A stretch of 16,509 nt of DNA from Deltaproteobacteria bacterium (lineage in GTDB: Bacteria; Desulfobacterota_B; Binatia; UBA9968). This document shows positions 1 to 7,096 of the stretch, piece after piece. The position numbers and the translations under genes are program-made. Every line of letters starts with the position of its first letter. Position 1 is the stretch's first letter. Under the pieces are notes generated by a model, which searched no databases, was not told the origin of the DNA, and saw nothing but the letters and a program-made list of their open reading frames with translations. Where the stretch lies: NCBI GenBank assembly GCA_005879255.1, contig VBKY01000243.1, forward strand, positions 1 through 16,509, read 5' to 3'.

Positions 1-128
1 TCAATTTCGCGGCTCAATGGCTGGCCTGCACGCACCCCTGTCAACGCTTCACCTTCACCCTTACGAATGAAGGTACATGACTCGGAGCCAGTGTGGATCG
101 CTAGTCCTTCACTGTATGAAACTTTCAT
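1..128 (-). mobile_element. Partial 5' region of a probable group II intron (small conserved ORF, open at the window edge)
   Basis: Read on the minus strand, an ATG at 126-128 opens a frame that stays open to base 1. It carries the pieces VSYSEG, HTGSESC, GEALTGVRAG and PLSRE. From memory, this short conceptual peptide recurs just upstream of group II intron reverse transcriptase/maturase genes, where it is thought to be the RNA domain I read as protein rather than a real protein. A small hairpin (GCCGG, loop TTTTA-type, CCGGC) lies just upstream at about 141-156. The reverse transcriptase and the intron 3' end would lie beyond the left edge, so only the 5' part is visible. The assignment rests on recognising the peptide pattern; no RT domain is in view. 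It could also be a truncated relic. Confidence 0.5.
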
Positions 129-162
129 TCACAACACCTTGCCGGCTTTTACCGGCGCATCT

Positions 163-187
163 GAACCTTGAACATGGAACCTTGAAC
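163..187. repeat. 11-bp direct repeat GAACCTTGAAC
   Basis: GAACCTTGAAC occurs at 163-173 and again at 177-187, separated by 3 bp, a few bases downstream of the pmbA stop codon. It lies between pmbA and the putative intron start. It resembles the GAAC-rich repeats at 1565-1635 on the other side of pmbA. Confidence 0.8.
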
Positions 188-193
188 TGAAAC

Positions 194-1549
194 TCAGTCT
201 CCAGCGACCGTCATCTGCGAAATCTTGACCGTGGGAGAGGCAATGCGGCCGCGCATTTCCAGATCATTACCGACCATCTCGATGTTTTGAAACATGTCCT
301 TCAGATTGCCGGCAATCGTAATCTCTTCTACCGGATAGGCGAGTTCGCCGTTTTCTATCCACAAACCGGCCGCGCCGCGGGAATAGTCGCCCGTAACCAT
401 GTTGACGCCGAAGCCGATCATCTCGGTTACGTAGAGGCCGGCCTTGACCGAACCAATGATATCGTCTGGAGTATCTTTACCCGGTGCCAAGTAGAAGTTA
501 GCGGGCGAAACTCCCGGCGGTTCAGCGACGGATCGGGAAGCATTACCGGTGGAACCCAGGCCCAATTTTTTGCCGCTATAAGTATCGAGCAGGTAACTTT
601 TTAGCTCTCCCTGGTCGACGACCAATTTCTTCCGAATCGGCAATCCTTCACCGTCGAACGGACGCGAGCCGTGCGCGCCCGGGATCGTGCCGTCGTCGAT
701 CACCGTCAGATGCTCCGAACCGATCTTCGTGTCCAGCTTGCCGAGCAAAAAAGACGCGCCCTTGTACAGCGAATAACCGGATAAAGCGGAAGACAAGTTG
801 CGCAGCAGAGAAGCAGCCATTTCGGGATCAAATACCACGGGACATTCGCAGGTCTTGATCTTGCGGGCGCCGAGCCGTCTGAGCACGCGGCGCGCCGCTC
901 GTTCACCGACGCTTTTGGGCGATTCGAGCTTAGAAAACTTACGACTCGAAGAATACCAGTAATCGCGCTGCATCGATCCGTTCTGGGACGCGACCGGAGC
1001 GACCGAATGACCGAAGGTCGAACCTGAATATTCGCCGGAGAAGCCGTGGCTGGTGACGTAAATCACCCGGCCAAAGTGATTGGAAAACTCCGCCCCTTCA
1101 GAATTGGTTATCCGCGCGTCGTAAGTCAGGGCGTTTTTCTCCGTGTCCAAGGCCATTTGAATCTTGTCGTCGACTAAAATGGCGCGTGCCGAGTCGTCAA
1201 TCAGATCCAATTGCGGTAGGTCGCGCGCCAGATCGGCTGCGTTCGGCAATCCGCTGTGCGGATCCTGCGCCGTTACTTTGGCCATTCTTACGGTATCGTC
1301 GACCAGTTTCTCAATGGATTTTTTTGAAATGTCGGAGGTCGAGGCCGACGCCGAGCTGTTGCCGAAAAACAGGCGCAAGCCCAAGCGCTTCTCGACCGCC
1401 TGGCTGATTTTTTCAACTTCTCCCATCCGCACAGTGACAAAGAACGAGTCGCTCTCCACCATCACCGCATCGCCTTGCGACGCGCCCTTCGCTTTTGCCA
1501 TGTCCAAGATTTCTCGGCCTAGTGCCTGGCTCAATTCGAACCGTTCCAT
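194..1549 (-). CDS. pmbA: PmbA/TldE family protein (TldD/TldE protease, non-catalytic partner)
   Basis: A 451-residue protein, almost exactly the length of E. coli PmbA/TldE (about 450). In E. coli, TldD and TldE form a metalloprotease complex that degrades unfolded peptides, matures microcin B17 and degrades CcdA; the TldE subunit lacks the zinc site. The sequence fits. It aligns in layout with its neighbour TldD (for example VIDDGTIPGAHGSRPFDGEG at 283-302, against the TldD VVDDGTMPSRRGS region) but has no HExxxH motif. The C-terminal part carries the family-typical GNLKDMFQNIEMVGNDLE stretch (414-431). The frame could open 17 codons earlier at a TTG (1600). The ATG at 1549 is preferred because AGGTGA precedes it at good spacing, the length then matches the family, and the extra 17 codons are largely a 9-bp repeat. 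tldD lies upstream on the same strand, 94 bp away. Confidence 0.93.
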   Translation of the reverse strand: MERFELSQALGREILDMAKAKGASQGDAVMVESDSFFVTVRMGEVEKISQAVEKRLGLRLFFGNSSASASTSDISKKSIEKLVDDTVRMAKVTAQDPHSGLPNAADLARDLPQLDLIDDSARAILVDDKIQMALDTEKNALTYDARITNSEGAEFSNHFGRVIYVTSHGFSGEYSGSTFGHSVAPVASQNGSMQRDYWYSSSRKFSKLESPKSVGERAARRVLRRLGARKIKTCECPVVFDPEMAASLLRNLSSALSGYSLYKGASFLLGKLDTKIGSEHLTVIDDGTIPGAHGSRPFDGEGLPIRKKLVVDQGELKSYLLDTYSGKKLGLGSTGNASRSVAEPPGVSPANFYLAPGKDTPDDIIGSVKAGLYVTEMIGFGVNMVTGDYSRGAAGLWIENGELAYPVEEITIAGNLKDMFQNIEMVGNDLEMRGRIASPTVKISQMTVAGD

Positions 1550-1564
1550 CAGTTTCACCTGCTT

Positions 1565-1635
1565 TTGTTCCAGCCGTTCAAATCGTTCCAATCGTTCCAA
1601 ATTTCGATGATACCAACGGCTTGAACGATTGGAAC
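1565..1635. repeat. GAAC-rich 9-bp tandem repeat with a 13-bp inverted repeat between tldD and pmbA
   Basis: On the minus strand, four 9-bp units (TTGGAACGA, TTGGAACGA, TTTGAACGG, CTGGAACAA) run from 1600 to 1565. GTTCCAATCGTTC at 1585-1597 is the exact reverse complement of GAACGATTGGAAC at 1623-1635, so the tldD-pmbA transcript could form a 13-bp stem with a 25-nt loop. There is no T-run, so it is not a standard terminator. It may be an mRNA-stability or processing hairpin, or a dispersed genomic repeat. Confidence 0.75.
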
Positions 1636-1643
1636 TGATTTTA

Positions 1644-3089
1644 TTAGGCTTTTGTTCCCCCGACCGTCAACCCGTCGATGCGAATAGTCGGCAGCCCGAC
1701 ACCGACCGGCACTGACTGACCATCTTTGCCGCAAGTGCCGACGCCTTCATCCAATTTAAGATCGCAGCCGACCATGGAAACGCGCGTGAGCACATCGGGA
1801 CCGTTGCCGATCAGTGTCGCCCCTTTCACCGGTTTGGTAACTTTCCCGTCTTCGATCAAGTAGGCTTCGCTCGCTGAGAAGACGAATTTGCCGCTGGTGA
1901 TGTCCACTTGGCCGCCGCCGAAGGAAACCGCATAGAGCCCCTTCTTCACAGAGCGAATAATGTCTTCCGGCTCGGACTCTCCAGCGAGCATGAAAGTGTT
2001 GGTCATGCGCGGCATCGGAATATGCGCGTAGCTTTCCCGCCGCCCGTTGCCCGTGAGCGGCATCTTCATCAAACCGGCATTGAGCTTGTCCTGAAGGTAG
2101 CCTTTGAGAGTGCCGTTCTCAATGAGCACGGTTCGATGGGTCGGCGTTCCCTCGTCGTCGACATTGATCGAACCGCGCCGCGATGGCATGGTGCCGTCGT
2201 CAACCACGGTGCAAAGTTCCGATGCCACCTTTTGGCCGATGCGATCGGTGAACGCGGATGTCTTCTTCCGGTTAAAGTCACCCTCCAGGCCGTGGCCGAT
2301 GGCTTCGTGCAGCAGGATTCCCGGCCAGCCTGCTCCCAACACGACGTCCATCGTACCAGCGGGCGCGTCGATGGCGCTAAGATTGAGGATGGCTTGGCGC
2401 ACCGCCTCGCGCGCATAGCGCTCATAGTCGCGGTTATCAACAAAGAAGCCGAACTCAACTCTGCCGCCGCCGCCGAAACTGCCGATCTGCCGCTTGCCCT
2501 CCTCCTCAACAATACAAGTGACGTTGAGCCGCGTGAGCGGCTGGATGTCTCCTACGACCAGGCCTTGGGAGGTCGCAACCAAAATCACTTTAGCTTCGCT
2601 GCCGAGGGAGACAAAGACGTTCTTCACGCGCGGATCGAGGCTACGGGCAAATTTATCGATCTCGTAGAGTAGCTCGACTTTTTTTTCCAGGGCGACGTCA
2701 TTAACCGGAGTTTTGACTGGATACAGATCGTGAATCTCACCATGGGGTTGTCCGACTGGTACCGGCACTTGCGACTGCCGGGTCTGCGCGATGTAGCGCG
2801 CCGTGCGCGCGGCAATTTCCAAGTTCTCGATCGTGATATCATCGGTGTAGGCATAGCCGGTTTTGGTATCGGCGAGCACGCGCACGCCGACGCCATTTGC
2901 CGTCGATTGTGAGCAGTTCTTGACCAGTCCTTCCTCGAGACTGACGCCCTCGTTCCTGCGGTACTCGAAATACAGGTCAGCGTAATCGGCTTTCTTGCCG
3001 AGCGCCGCATCCAGCACCTTATCCAAATCTCCGGCTCTAATACCAAAATTGTCGCTAAAAAACGCGACGGGCAGATTTTCTTGTGTCAT
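1644..3089 (-). CDS. tldD: TldD family metalloprotease
   Basis: A 481-residue protein, the same length as E. coli TldD, the catalytic subunit of the TldD/TldE cytoplasmic metalloprotease. The zinc-binding HExxxH motif is present as LLHEAIGHGLEGD, with H261, E262 and H266. The third ligand is expected to be the Cys in VGTCGKDGQ near the C-terminus (C453), which is intact. GGGGRVEFGFF (206-216) and the FGGGQVDITSGKF region (390-402) are typical of the family. The start at 3089 is chosen because TAGGAGGGG lies just upstream; a longer frame to 3116 has no such site. pmbA follows 94 bp downstream, so the two probably form an operon transcribed away from the GAPDH-like gene. All catalytic residues are visible, so the enzyme is probably active. 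No obvious RiPP precursor peptide is adjacent, so a general peptidase role is as likely as a peptide-maturation one. Confidence 0.96.
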   Translation of the reverse strand: MTQENLPVAFFSDNFGIRAGDLDKVLDAALGKKADYADLYFEYRRNEGVSLEEGLVKNCSQSTANGVGVRVLADTKTGYAYTDDITIENLEIAARTARYIAQTRQSQVPVPVGQPHGEIHDLYPVKTPVNDVALEKKVELLYEIDKFARSLDPRVKNVFVSLGSEAKVILVATSQGLVVGDIQPLTRLNVTCIVEEEGKRQIGSFGGGGRVEFGFFVDNRDYERYAREAVRQAILNLSAIDAPAGTMDVVLGAGWPGILLHEAIGHGLEGDFNRKKTSAFTDRIGQKVASELCTVVDDGTMPSRRGSINVDDEGTPTHRTVLIENGTLKGYLQDKLNAGLMKMPLTGNGRRESYAHIPMPRMTNTFMLAGESEPEDIIRSVKKGLYAVSFGGGQVDITSGKFVFSASEAYLIEDGKVTKPVKGATLIGNGPDVLTRVSMVGCDLKLDEGVGTCGKDGQSVPVGVGLPTIRIDGLTVGGTKA

Positions 3090-3203
3090 GGCCCCTCCTA
3101 TTTCAATTCTTATCACATTCGTACGAACCGATTAAACCGGCGCAAATCCATTTGATCGCGTTTCGTCGCTCATGACAACGTAATCTTCTTTAATAATAAT
3201 CTG

Positions 3204-3232
3204 TTGAACGATCGAAGGCATTCGGATAGTAT
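3204..3232 (+). promoter_or_regulatory. Putative sigma70-type promoter for the GAPDH-like gene
   Basis: TTGAAC (3204-3209), a 17-bp spacer, then TAGTAT (3227-3232). Transcription would start near 3239, about 24 nt before the chosen ATG. Each hexamer matches consensus at 4 of 6 positions. The spacing and placement are good, but there is no independent evidence. Confidence 0.5.
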
Positions 3233-3262
3233 CCCCGTCAAAGCGTGGCAGGGGAGATGATC

Positions 3263-4330
3263 ATGGCCCAGAAAAAAATTGTCCACATTGTCGGTACCGG
3301 CACAATCGGGGAACCTCTCGTGGGTATCTTATCAACCTTCAAGGAGCAGTTTGGTATCGATGAAGTGACGTTTCACAAGCGTACCCCGCTACTGACCGAT
3401 CGCTCGAAAGTTGTGGTCTCCTGCCGGGAAGGAGCGAAGCTTGCCGTCGACAAAGAGCGCTGGCAGAAATTCGTCGAAATGGGAATGGAACCCAGCTTCG
3501 AGGCCGAAGAGGCGATCGAGCGCGCCAACGTGATCATCGACTGTACCCCTGTGGGCAACGAAAACAAGGAAAAACTCTATAGCAAGTATGCCGGCAACGG
3601 CCGCGGCTTTATCGCCCAAGGCAGCGAATACGGCTTTGGCAAGATGTACGCTCGCGGCATCAATGATAAAGCTCTGGAAAGAGGCAAGGATGAATTCATT
3701 CAGGTTGTCAGCTGCAATACTCACAATCTAGCGGTCCTGATCGATACCCTCGCGTTGGGTCCTGAAAAGGAAGACAATCTCGAAGACGGTCGCTTCGTCT
3801 GCATGCGCCGCGCAAATGATCTGAGCCAAGAGGGAGAGTTCATTGCGGCGCCCGAAGCCGCCAAACATGATGATGAGCGTTTCGGCACGCACCAAGGAAG
3901 AGACGCGCACTACCTCTTTAAGACGCTCGGACTGGATCTGAACATCTACTCGTCGGCGCTCAAGCTAAATACACAATACATGCATACGATCCACTTCAAC
4001 TTGAAGCTCCGCCGGGGTATTAGCAAAGACGAAGCGATGCGGCGGTTGAAGGCGAATGGCCGCGTGGCACTGACCAACAAGAAGTCCTCGGCCTCGGTAT
4101 TCTCGTTTGGCCGGGACCACGGCATGTTTGGCAGGATTCTAAATCAAACGGTAATCGTGACTCAGAGCGTGGCAATGAGGAGTGACAAAGAAATTATCGG
4201 CACCTGCTTTACGCCGCAGGACGGTAACTCTCTTCTCAGCAGCATCGCCGCAACGCTATGGTTTATGTACCCCGATTCCTACGAAGAAAAGCTCTCGGCG
4301 GTCAGGCCATACTTCTTTAACGAGATATAG
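3263..4330 (+). CDS. Archaeal-type (class II) glyceraldehyde-3-phosphate dehydrogenase homologue
   Basis: A 355-residue Rossmann-fold dehydrogenase. It has the dinucleotide-binding loop GTGTIGEPL (11-19), the DCTPVGNENKEKLY segment (93-106) and the active-site region VVSCNTHNLAVLIDTL (148-163), with C151 as the likely catalytic cysteine. It continues with FVCMRRANDLSQEG and the FGTHQGRDA block (207-215). This order matches archaeal phosphorylating GAPDH (Gap, class II), which uses NAD(P)+, rather than the usual bacterial GapA, whose motif is SCTTN. It is slightly longer than archaeal Gap (about 335-340). The start at 3263 is preferred over 3245 (GTG) and 3257 because GGGGAG sits 8 nt upstream. 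The gene is divergent from tldD, has its own promoter and a terminator-like hairpin, and so is probably monocistronic. Whether the substrate is really G3P cannot be told from sequence. Confidence 0.8.
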   Translation: MAQKKIVHIVGTGTIGEPLVGILSTFKEQFGIDEVTFHKRTPLLTDRSKVVVSCREGAKLAVDKERWQKFVEMGMEPSFEAEEAIERANVIIDCTPVGNENKEKLYSKYAGNGRGFIAQGSEYGFGKMYARGINDKALERGKDEFIQVVSCNTHNLAVLIDTLALGPEKEDNLEDGRFVCMRRANDLSQEGEFIAAPEAAKHDDERFGTHQGRDAHYLFKTLGLDLNIYSSALKLNTQYMHTIHFNLKLRRGISKDEAMRRLKANGRVALTNKKSSASVFSFGRDHGMFGRILNQTVIVTQSVAMRSDKEIIGTCFTPQDGNSLLSSIAATLWFMYPDSYEEKLSAVRPYFFNEI

Positions 4331-4354
4331 AGCACAGGAAATTTCTCTGACGAG

Positions 4355-4387
4355 GGTCGAGAGCGCCACGCTCGTGAACCTTTTTTT
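4355..4387 (+). terminator. Terminator-like hairpin after the GAPDH-like gene
   Basis: GAGCG (4361-4365), loop CCA, CGCTC (4369-4373), with an outer GGT/ACC pairing (4355-4357 with 4378-4380) across an internal loop, followed directly by seven T (4381-4387). It serves the plus-strand gene. The stem is imperfect, and the T-run overlaps the stop codon of the convergent DUF192 gene. Confidence 0.55.
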
Positions 4388-4850
4388 ATTCTCTGACGCC
4401 TCCCGTATCAATTCCTTCGAAGCGAACGGTATCGCCCGTCTGAATACCGTAGCGACGTCCCAGTCCGCCATTGATCTCTAATACGTACTGACTCGGAGCT
4501 CTCACCGATCGTGGATCGAGAGAAAATGGCTCGGTTTTTTCAATGATCCCAACGATCTTGCGATCGCGGTTGATGAAAATCATGTCCAACGGAATTGGCG
4601 TGTTTTTCATCCAGAAGGTCTGTTGGGACTCAGCGGGAAATAAAAAAATCATACCGCGGTCGTCAGCGAGCTCTCGGCGATATTGTAGACCCATTTCTCT
4701 TTTTCCGGCGGTGTCGGCGATCTCGACCAAAAACGCAACTTCACGCCCGGCTTTAGTGGAAATCGTAACTCTTGGTTGCGCTTGACATGCGGTCACGCTG
4801 AGCAGCGCGGCAAGAACCACCACGAAAATAAGAGTTCGACGAGCCAGCAT
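4386..4850 (-). CDS. DUF192 family lipoprotein
   Basis: A 154-residue protein. Residues 1-22 form a lipoprotein signal peptide ending in SVTAC, with lipidation expected at C22, so it should be anchored on the periplasmic face of a membrane. The mature part is a DUF192 domain with the family signatures REMGLQYRREL (52-62), RGMIFLF (65-71) and FWMKNTPIPLDMIFI (79-93). The biochemical function of DUF192 is not established. The ATG at 4850 is chosen over one at 4889 because the signal peptide then begins correctly. There is no strong ribosome site, but the upstream oxidoreductase stop codon (4852-4854) is only 1 bp away, which suggests translational coupling within an operon. The gene converges with the GAPDH-like gene and its stop lies inside that gene's terminator T-run. 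Confidence 0.88.
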   Translation of the reverse strand: MLARRTLIFVVVLAALLSVTACQAQPRVTISTKAGREVAFLVEIADTAGKREMGLQYRRELADDRGMIFLFPAESQQTFWMKNTPIPLDMIFINRDRKIVGIIEKTEPFSLDPRSVRAPSQYVLEINGGLGRRYGIQTGDTVRFEGIDTGGVRE

Positions 4851-4851
4851 G

Positions 4852-6849
4852 TCACTTGGCGAGACTTTTGGCGACGATCTCAGCAACATCCAAAACTTCC
4901 ATAGCGGTCTCGGGCTCTTCTTTCGCTGTCTCTTCGGTGATCATGCGCATGCAGAAAGGGCAGCCGGTGGCGACGGTCTTTGCACCGGTCTGTTTTAGCT
5001 CACGGTAACGATTCGTACCGACCCGTTCCGTTCCCTTCTCTTCTTCTTTCCAAAACTGGCCACCGCCCGCGCCGCAGCAAAAACTATTGCTGCGGTGGCG
5101 CTTTGGCTCGGTCAGTTTTGCGCCAGTGGACTGGATCAACGCGCGCGGTTGATCGAAAATGCCGTTGTGCCGGCCGAGATAACACGGATCATGAAAAGTC
5201 ACTGAACCATTGGCTTCAGCAGAAAGCTTGAGCTTTCCGCCTCGGATCAGCTCGTCAATGAATTCCGTGTGGTGCTTGACCACATAGTTGCCGCCGAATT
5301 GCGGGTACTCGTTGGCAATCGTGTGAAAACAATGGGGGCAAGTGGTGATGATGGTCTTGGGCTTGATCTCGTTCAGGACCGCGATATTTTCCTGAGCCAT
5401 CTGCGCAAACAAATACTCGTTGCCGGTGCGGCGCGCGGTATCGCCGGTGCATTTTTCATTCTTGCCGAGCACCGCCCATTCAATCCCGGCAGCATGGAGC
5501 AACTCGGCCATGCTGCGCGCGATCTTTTGTGCGCGCGGATCAAACGCCACCGCGCAGCCGACCCAGTAGAGCACCTGGGGATCGGGCCGTTCCTCTAGCG
5601 TGGGGACGGCAAACGGCAAGCCTTTTGCCCAAGCCAGTCGTTCACCGGCGGGCATGCCCCAGGGATTCCCGGCACGCTCCATGTGATTGAATGTGTTTTG
5701 CAGACCCTTGGGAAACTCCGCCGCAGCGAGTACGCGTTCACGCCGCACGTCGATGATATGGAGCATCTGCTCATTTCCCACCGGGCACACTTCGATACAA
5801 GCATTGCAGGTCGTGCAAGCCCATGTCGCCTCTTCGTTCAAGGCAAAGTCGAGTAGCGGCCGCGGACTTTCTTGTCCCGCGGAAAAGGCCGGAAATATTT
5901 TGTTGAGCTCGTAGCGCTCGTTAATAAGAATGGCCGCGGGACTGAGGGCTTTTCCGGTGTTCGTCGCCGGACAAACATCCTGGCAGCGATTACACATGAT
6001 GCAGGCGTATGAGTCCAACAGCCGGGGCCAAGTGAAATCTTCGAGCTTCGCCGCGCCGAAGACTTCTTCCTTCTCGAAGTCCATCGGTTGGAGCACGCCG
6101 GGTCGGTTTTTCTTCAACGCCAACTTGATCGGCGCGAGAAAGATATGAATATGTTTGGAACGAGGAAAATAAGGAATGAACAGGAGAATCGATCCCAGCG
6201 CGCCCCACCAGAAGAAATGATTAAGGATCGCTAACGTGCCATGGTCAGTTCCGATAAACCATGCCGCCAAGAAGGAGCCGACCGGTTGAAACGCATCGCC
6301 GCCTTCCGGGGCCAACTGCGAGGCCTTGAAGAAGAGTCGGCAGCCGACGTGAAAGATGATAAAGCCGGCAACAACTGACGAATCGCGAAAAATTCCCGCT
6401 CGTACTTCCGGCTGCACTGGAACATTGGCGGGAAAATCGAAATCCTTAGGCCGTACGAACCACCGCCGAAGCACCATGCCGATGATTCCTGTCAGCACAC
6501 CCGCTGTCAGTAAGTCAGCAGCCAAATTAAACAGACTCCAAGCTCCGCCGCTCGCGCGAACGCCCAGGAAACCTTCGAGCACATCGACCAGGTTGACGAG
6601 AAAATAGAAAACAAAACCGTAGAAGATCAGCGCGTGCAAGAACGAAACGATCGGACGTTTCTTGATAACCGATTGCTGGGTCAGAACGATCCAGATCGCC
6701 CGCCGAATGCGTTGGCTAAGATTATCAAAGCGCGCATCCGGTTTGCCGCGCGCGATCGCGCGATAGACGTCATAGAACTTTTTGCCGCCGTAATAGAGCG
6801 AGCCCAACGCAAGCAGCACAAAAAGAATTTTCTCCACCGTCGTTAGCAT
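4852..6849 (-). CDS. Membrane Fe-S/CCG-domain oxidoreductase, ETF:(mena)quinone oxidoreductase-like (HdrDE-like)
   Basis: A 665-residue fusion protein. Residues 1-230 hold about five membrane spans (roughly 5-22, 68-92, 104-128, 156-176, 205-228) resembling the cytochrome-b-like gamma subunit of nitrate reductase, with candidate haem histidines such as H72, H167 and H211. Two [4Fe-4S] motifs follow: C283, C286, C289, C293 and C345, C348, C351, C355. Then come two heterodisulfide-reductase-type CCG domains. The first has C432, C467 (KCTGD, one Cys in place of the usual pair) and C504/C507. The second has DPCYLGR (C556), CCGAGGG (C591/C592) and C630/C633. This architecture matches the DUF224-type proteins proposed to pass electrons from ETF to menaquinone in fatty-acid or aromatic degradation. 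GAGG precedes the ATG by 5 nt. The DUF192 gene follows 1 bp after. No etfAB or acyl-CoA dehydrogenase is in the window, so the electron partner is unknown. Confidence 0.88.
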   Translation of the reverse strand: MLTTVEKILFVLLALGSLYYGGKKFYDVYRAIARGKPDARFDNLSQRIRRAIWIVLTQQSVIKKRPIVSFLHALIFYGFVFYFLVNLVDVLEGFLGVRASGGAWSLFNLAADLLTAGVLTGIIGMVLRRWFVRPKDFDFPANVPVQPEVRAGIFRDSSVVAGFIIFHVGCRLFFKASQLAPEGGDAFQPVGSFLAAWFIGTDHGTLAILNHFFWWGALGSILLFIPYFPRSKHIHIFLAPIKLALKKNRPGVLQPMDFEKEEVFGAAKLEDFTWPRLLDSYACIMCNRCQDVCPATNTGKALSPAAILINERYELNKIFPAFSAGQESPRPLLDFALNEEATWACTTCNACIEVCPVGNEQMLHIIDVRRERVLAAAEFPKGLQNTFNHMERAGNPWGMPAGERLAWAKGLPFAVPTLEERPDPQVLYWVGCAVAFDPRAQKIARSMAELLHAAGIEWAVLGKNEKCTGDTARRTGNEYLFAQMAQENIAVLNEIKPKTIITTCPHCFHTIANEYPQFGGNYVVKHHTEFIDELIRGGKLKLSAEANGSVTFHDPCYLGRHNGIFDQPRALIQSTGAKLTEPKRHRSNSFCCGAGGGQFWKEEEKGTERVGTNRYRELKQTGAKTVATGCPFCMRMITEETAKEEPETAMEVLDVAEIVAKSLAK

Positions 6850-7096
6850 GCGGGCCTCATTGACCTCCGTTTCACTCCCCTCTTATCGTTGCCGGAATGA
6901 GTTTATCAAAATAGCCGGGTACAAACCCGCCCGCGGGAACGATTCGCTTCCCGCTCTGTATCGTTAGCAAGACGCTTTCTTATTTAACGCTAACCTGTTC
7001 GATGCGGCAAGGCGGCGTCAACTTGGATGGCGTGGACCATCGGTGCATGGGTTTCGAGGTCTGTTGGCAATGACGGGGTTGGCTCGTTTTTTGAGT

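Noticed and set aside
1908..2672. Long plus-strand frame inside tldD
   Set aside because: Antisense shadow of a well-supported gene with all catalytic motifs; no ribosome site or domain.
6914..6994. Hairpin CGGGT/ACCCG (6916-6929) and repeat GTTAGC/GCTAAC (6963-6968, 6989-6994) downstream of the IclR-type gene
   Set aside because: The stems are 5-6 bp, the T-run on the minus strand is only four bases, and no promoter pairs with them; too weak to call a terminator or operator.
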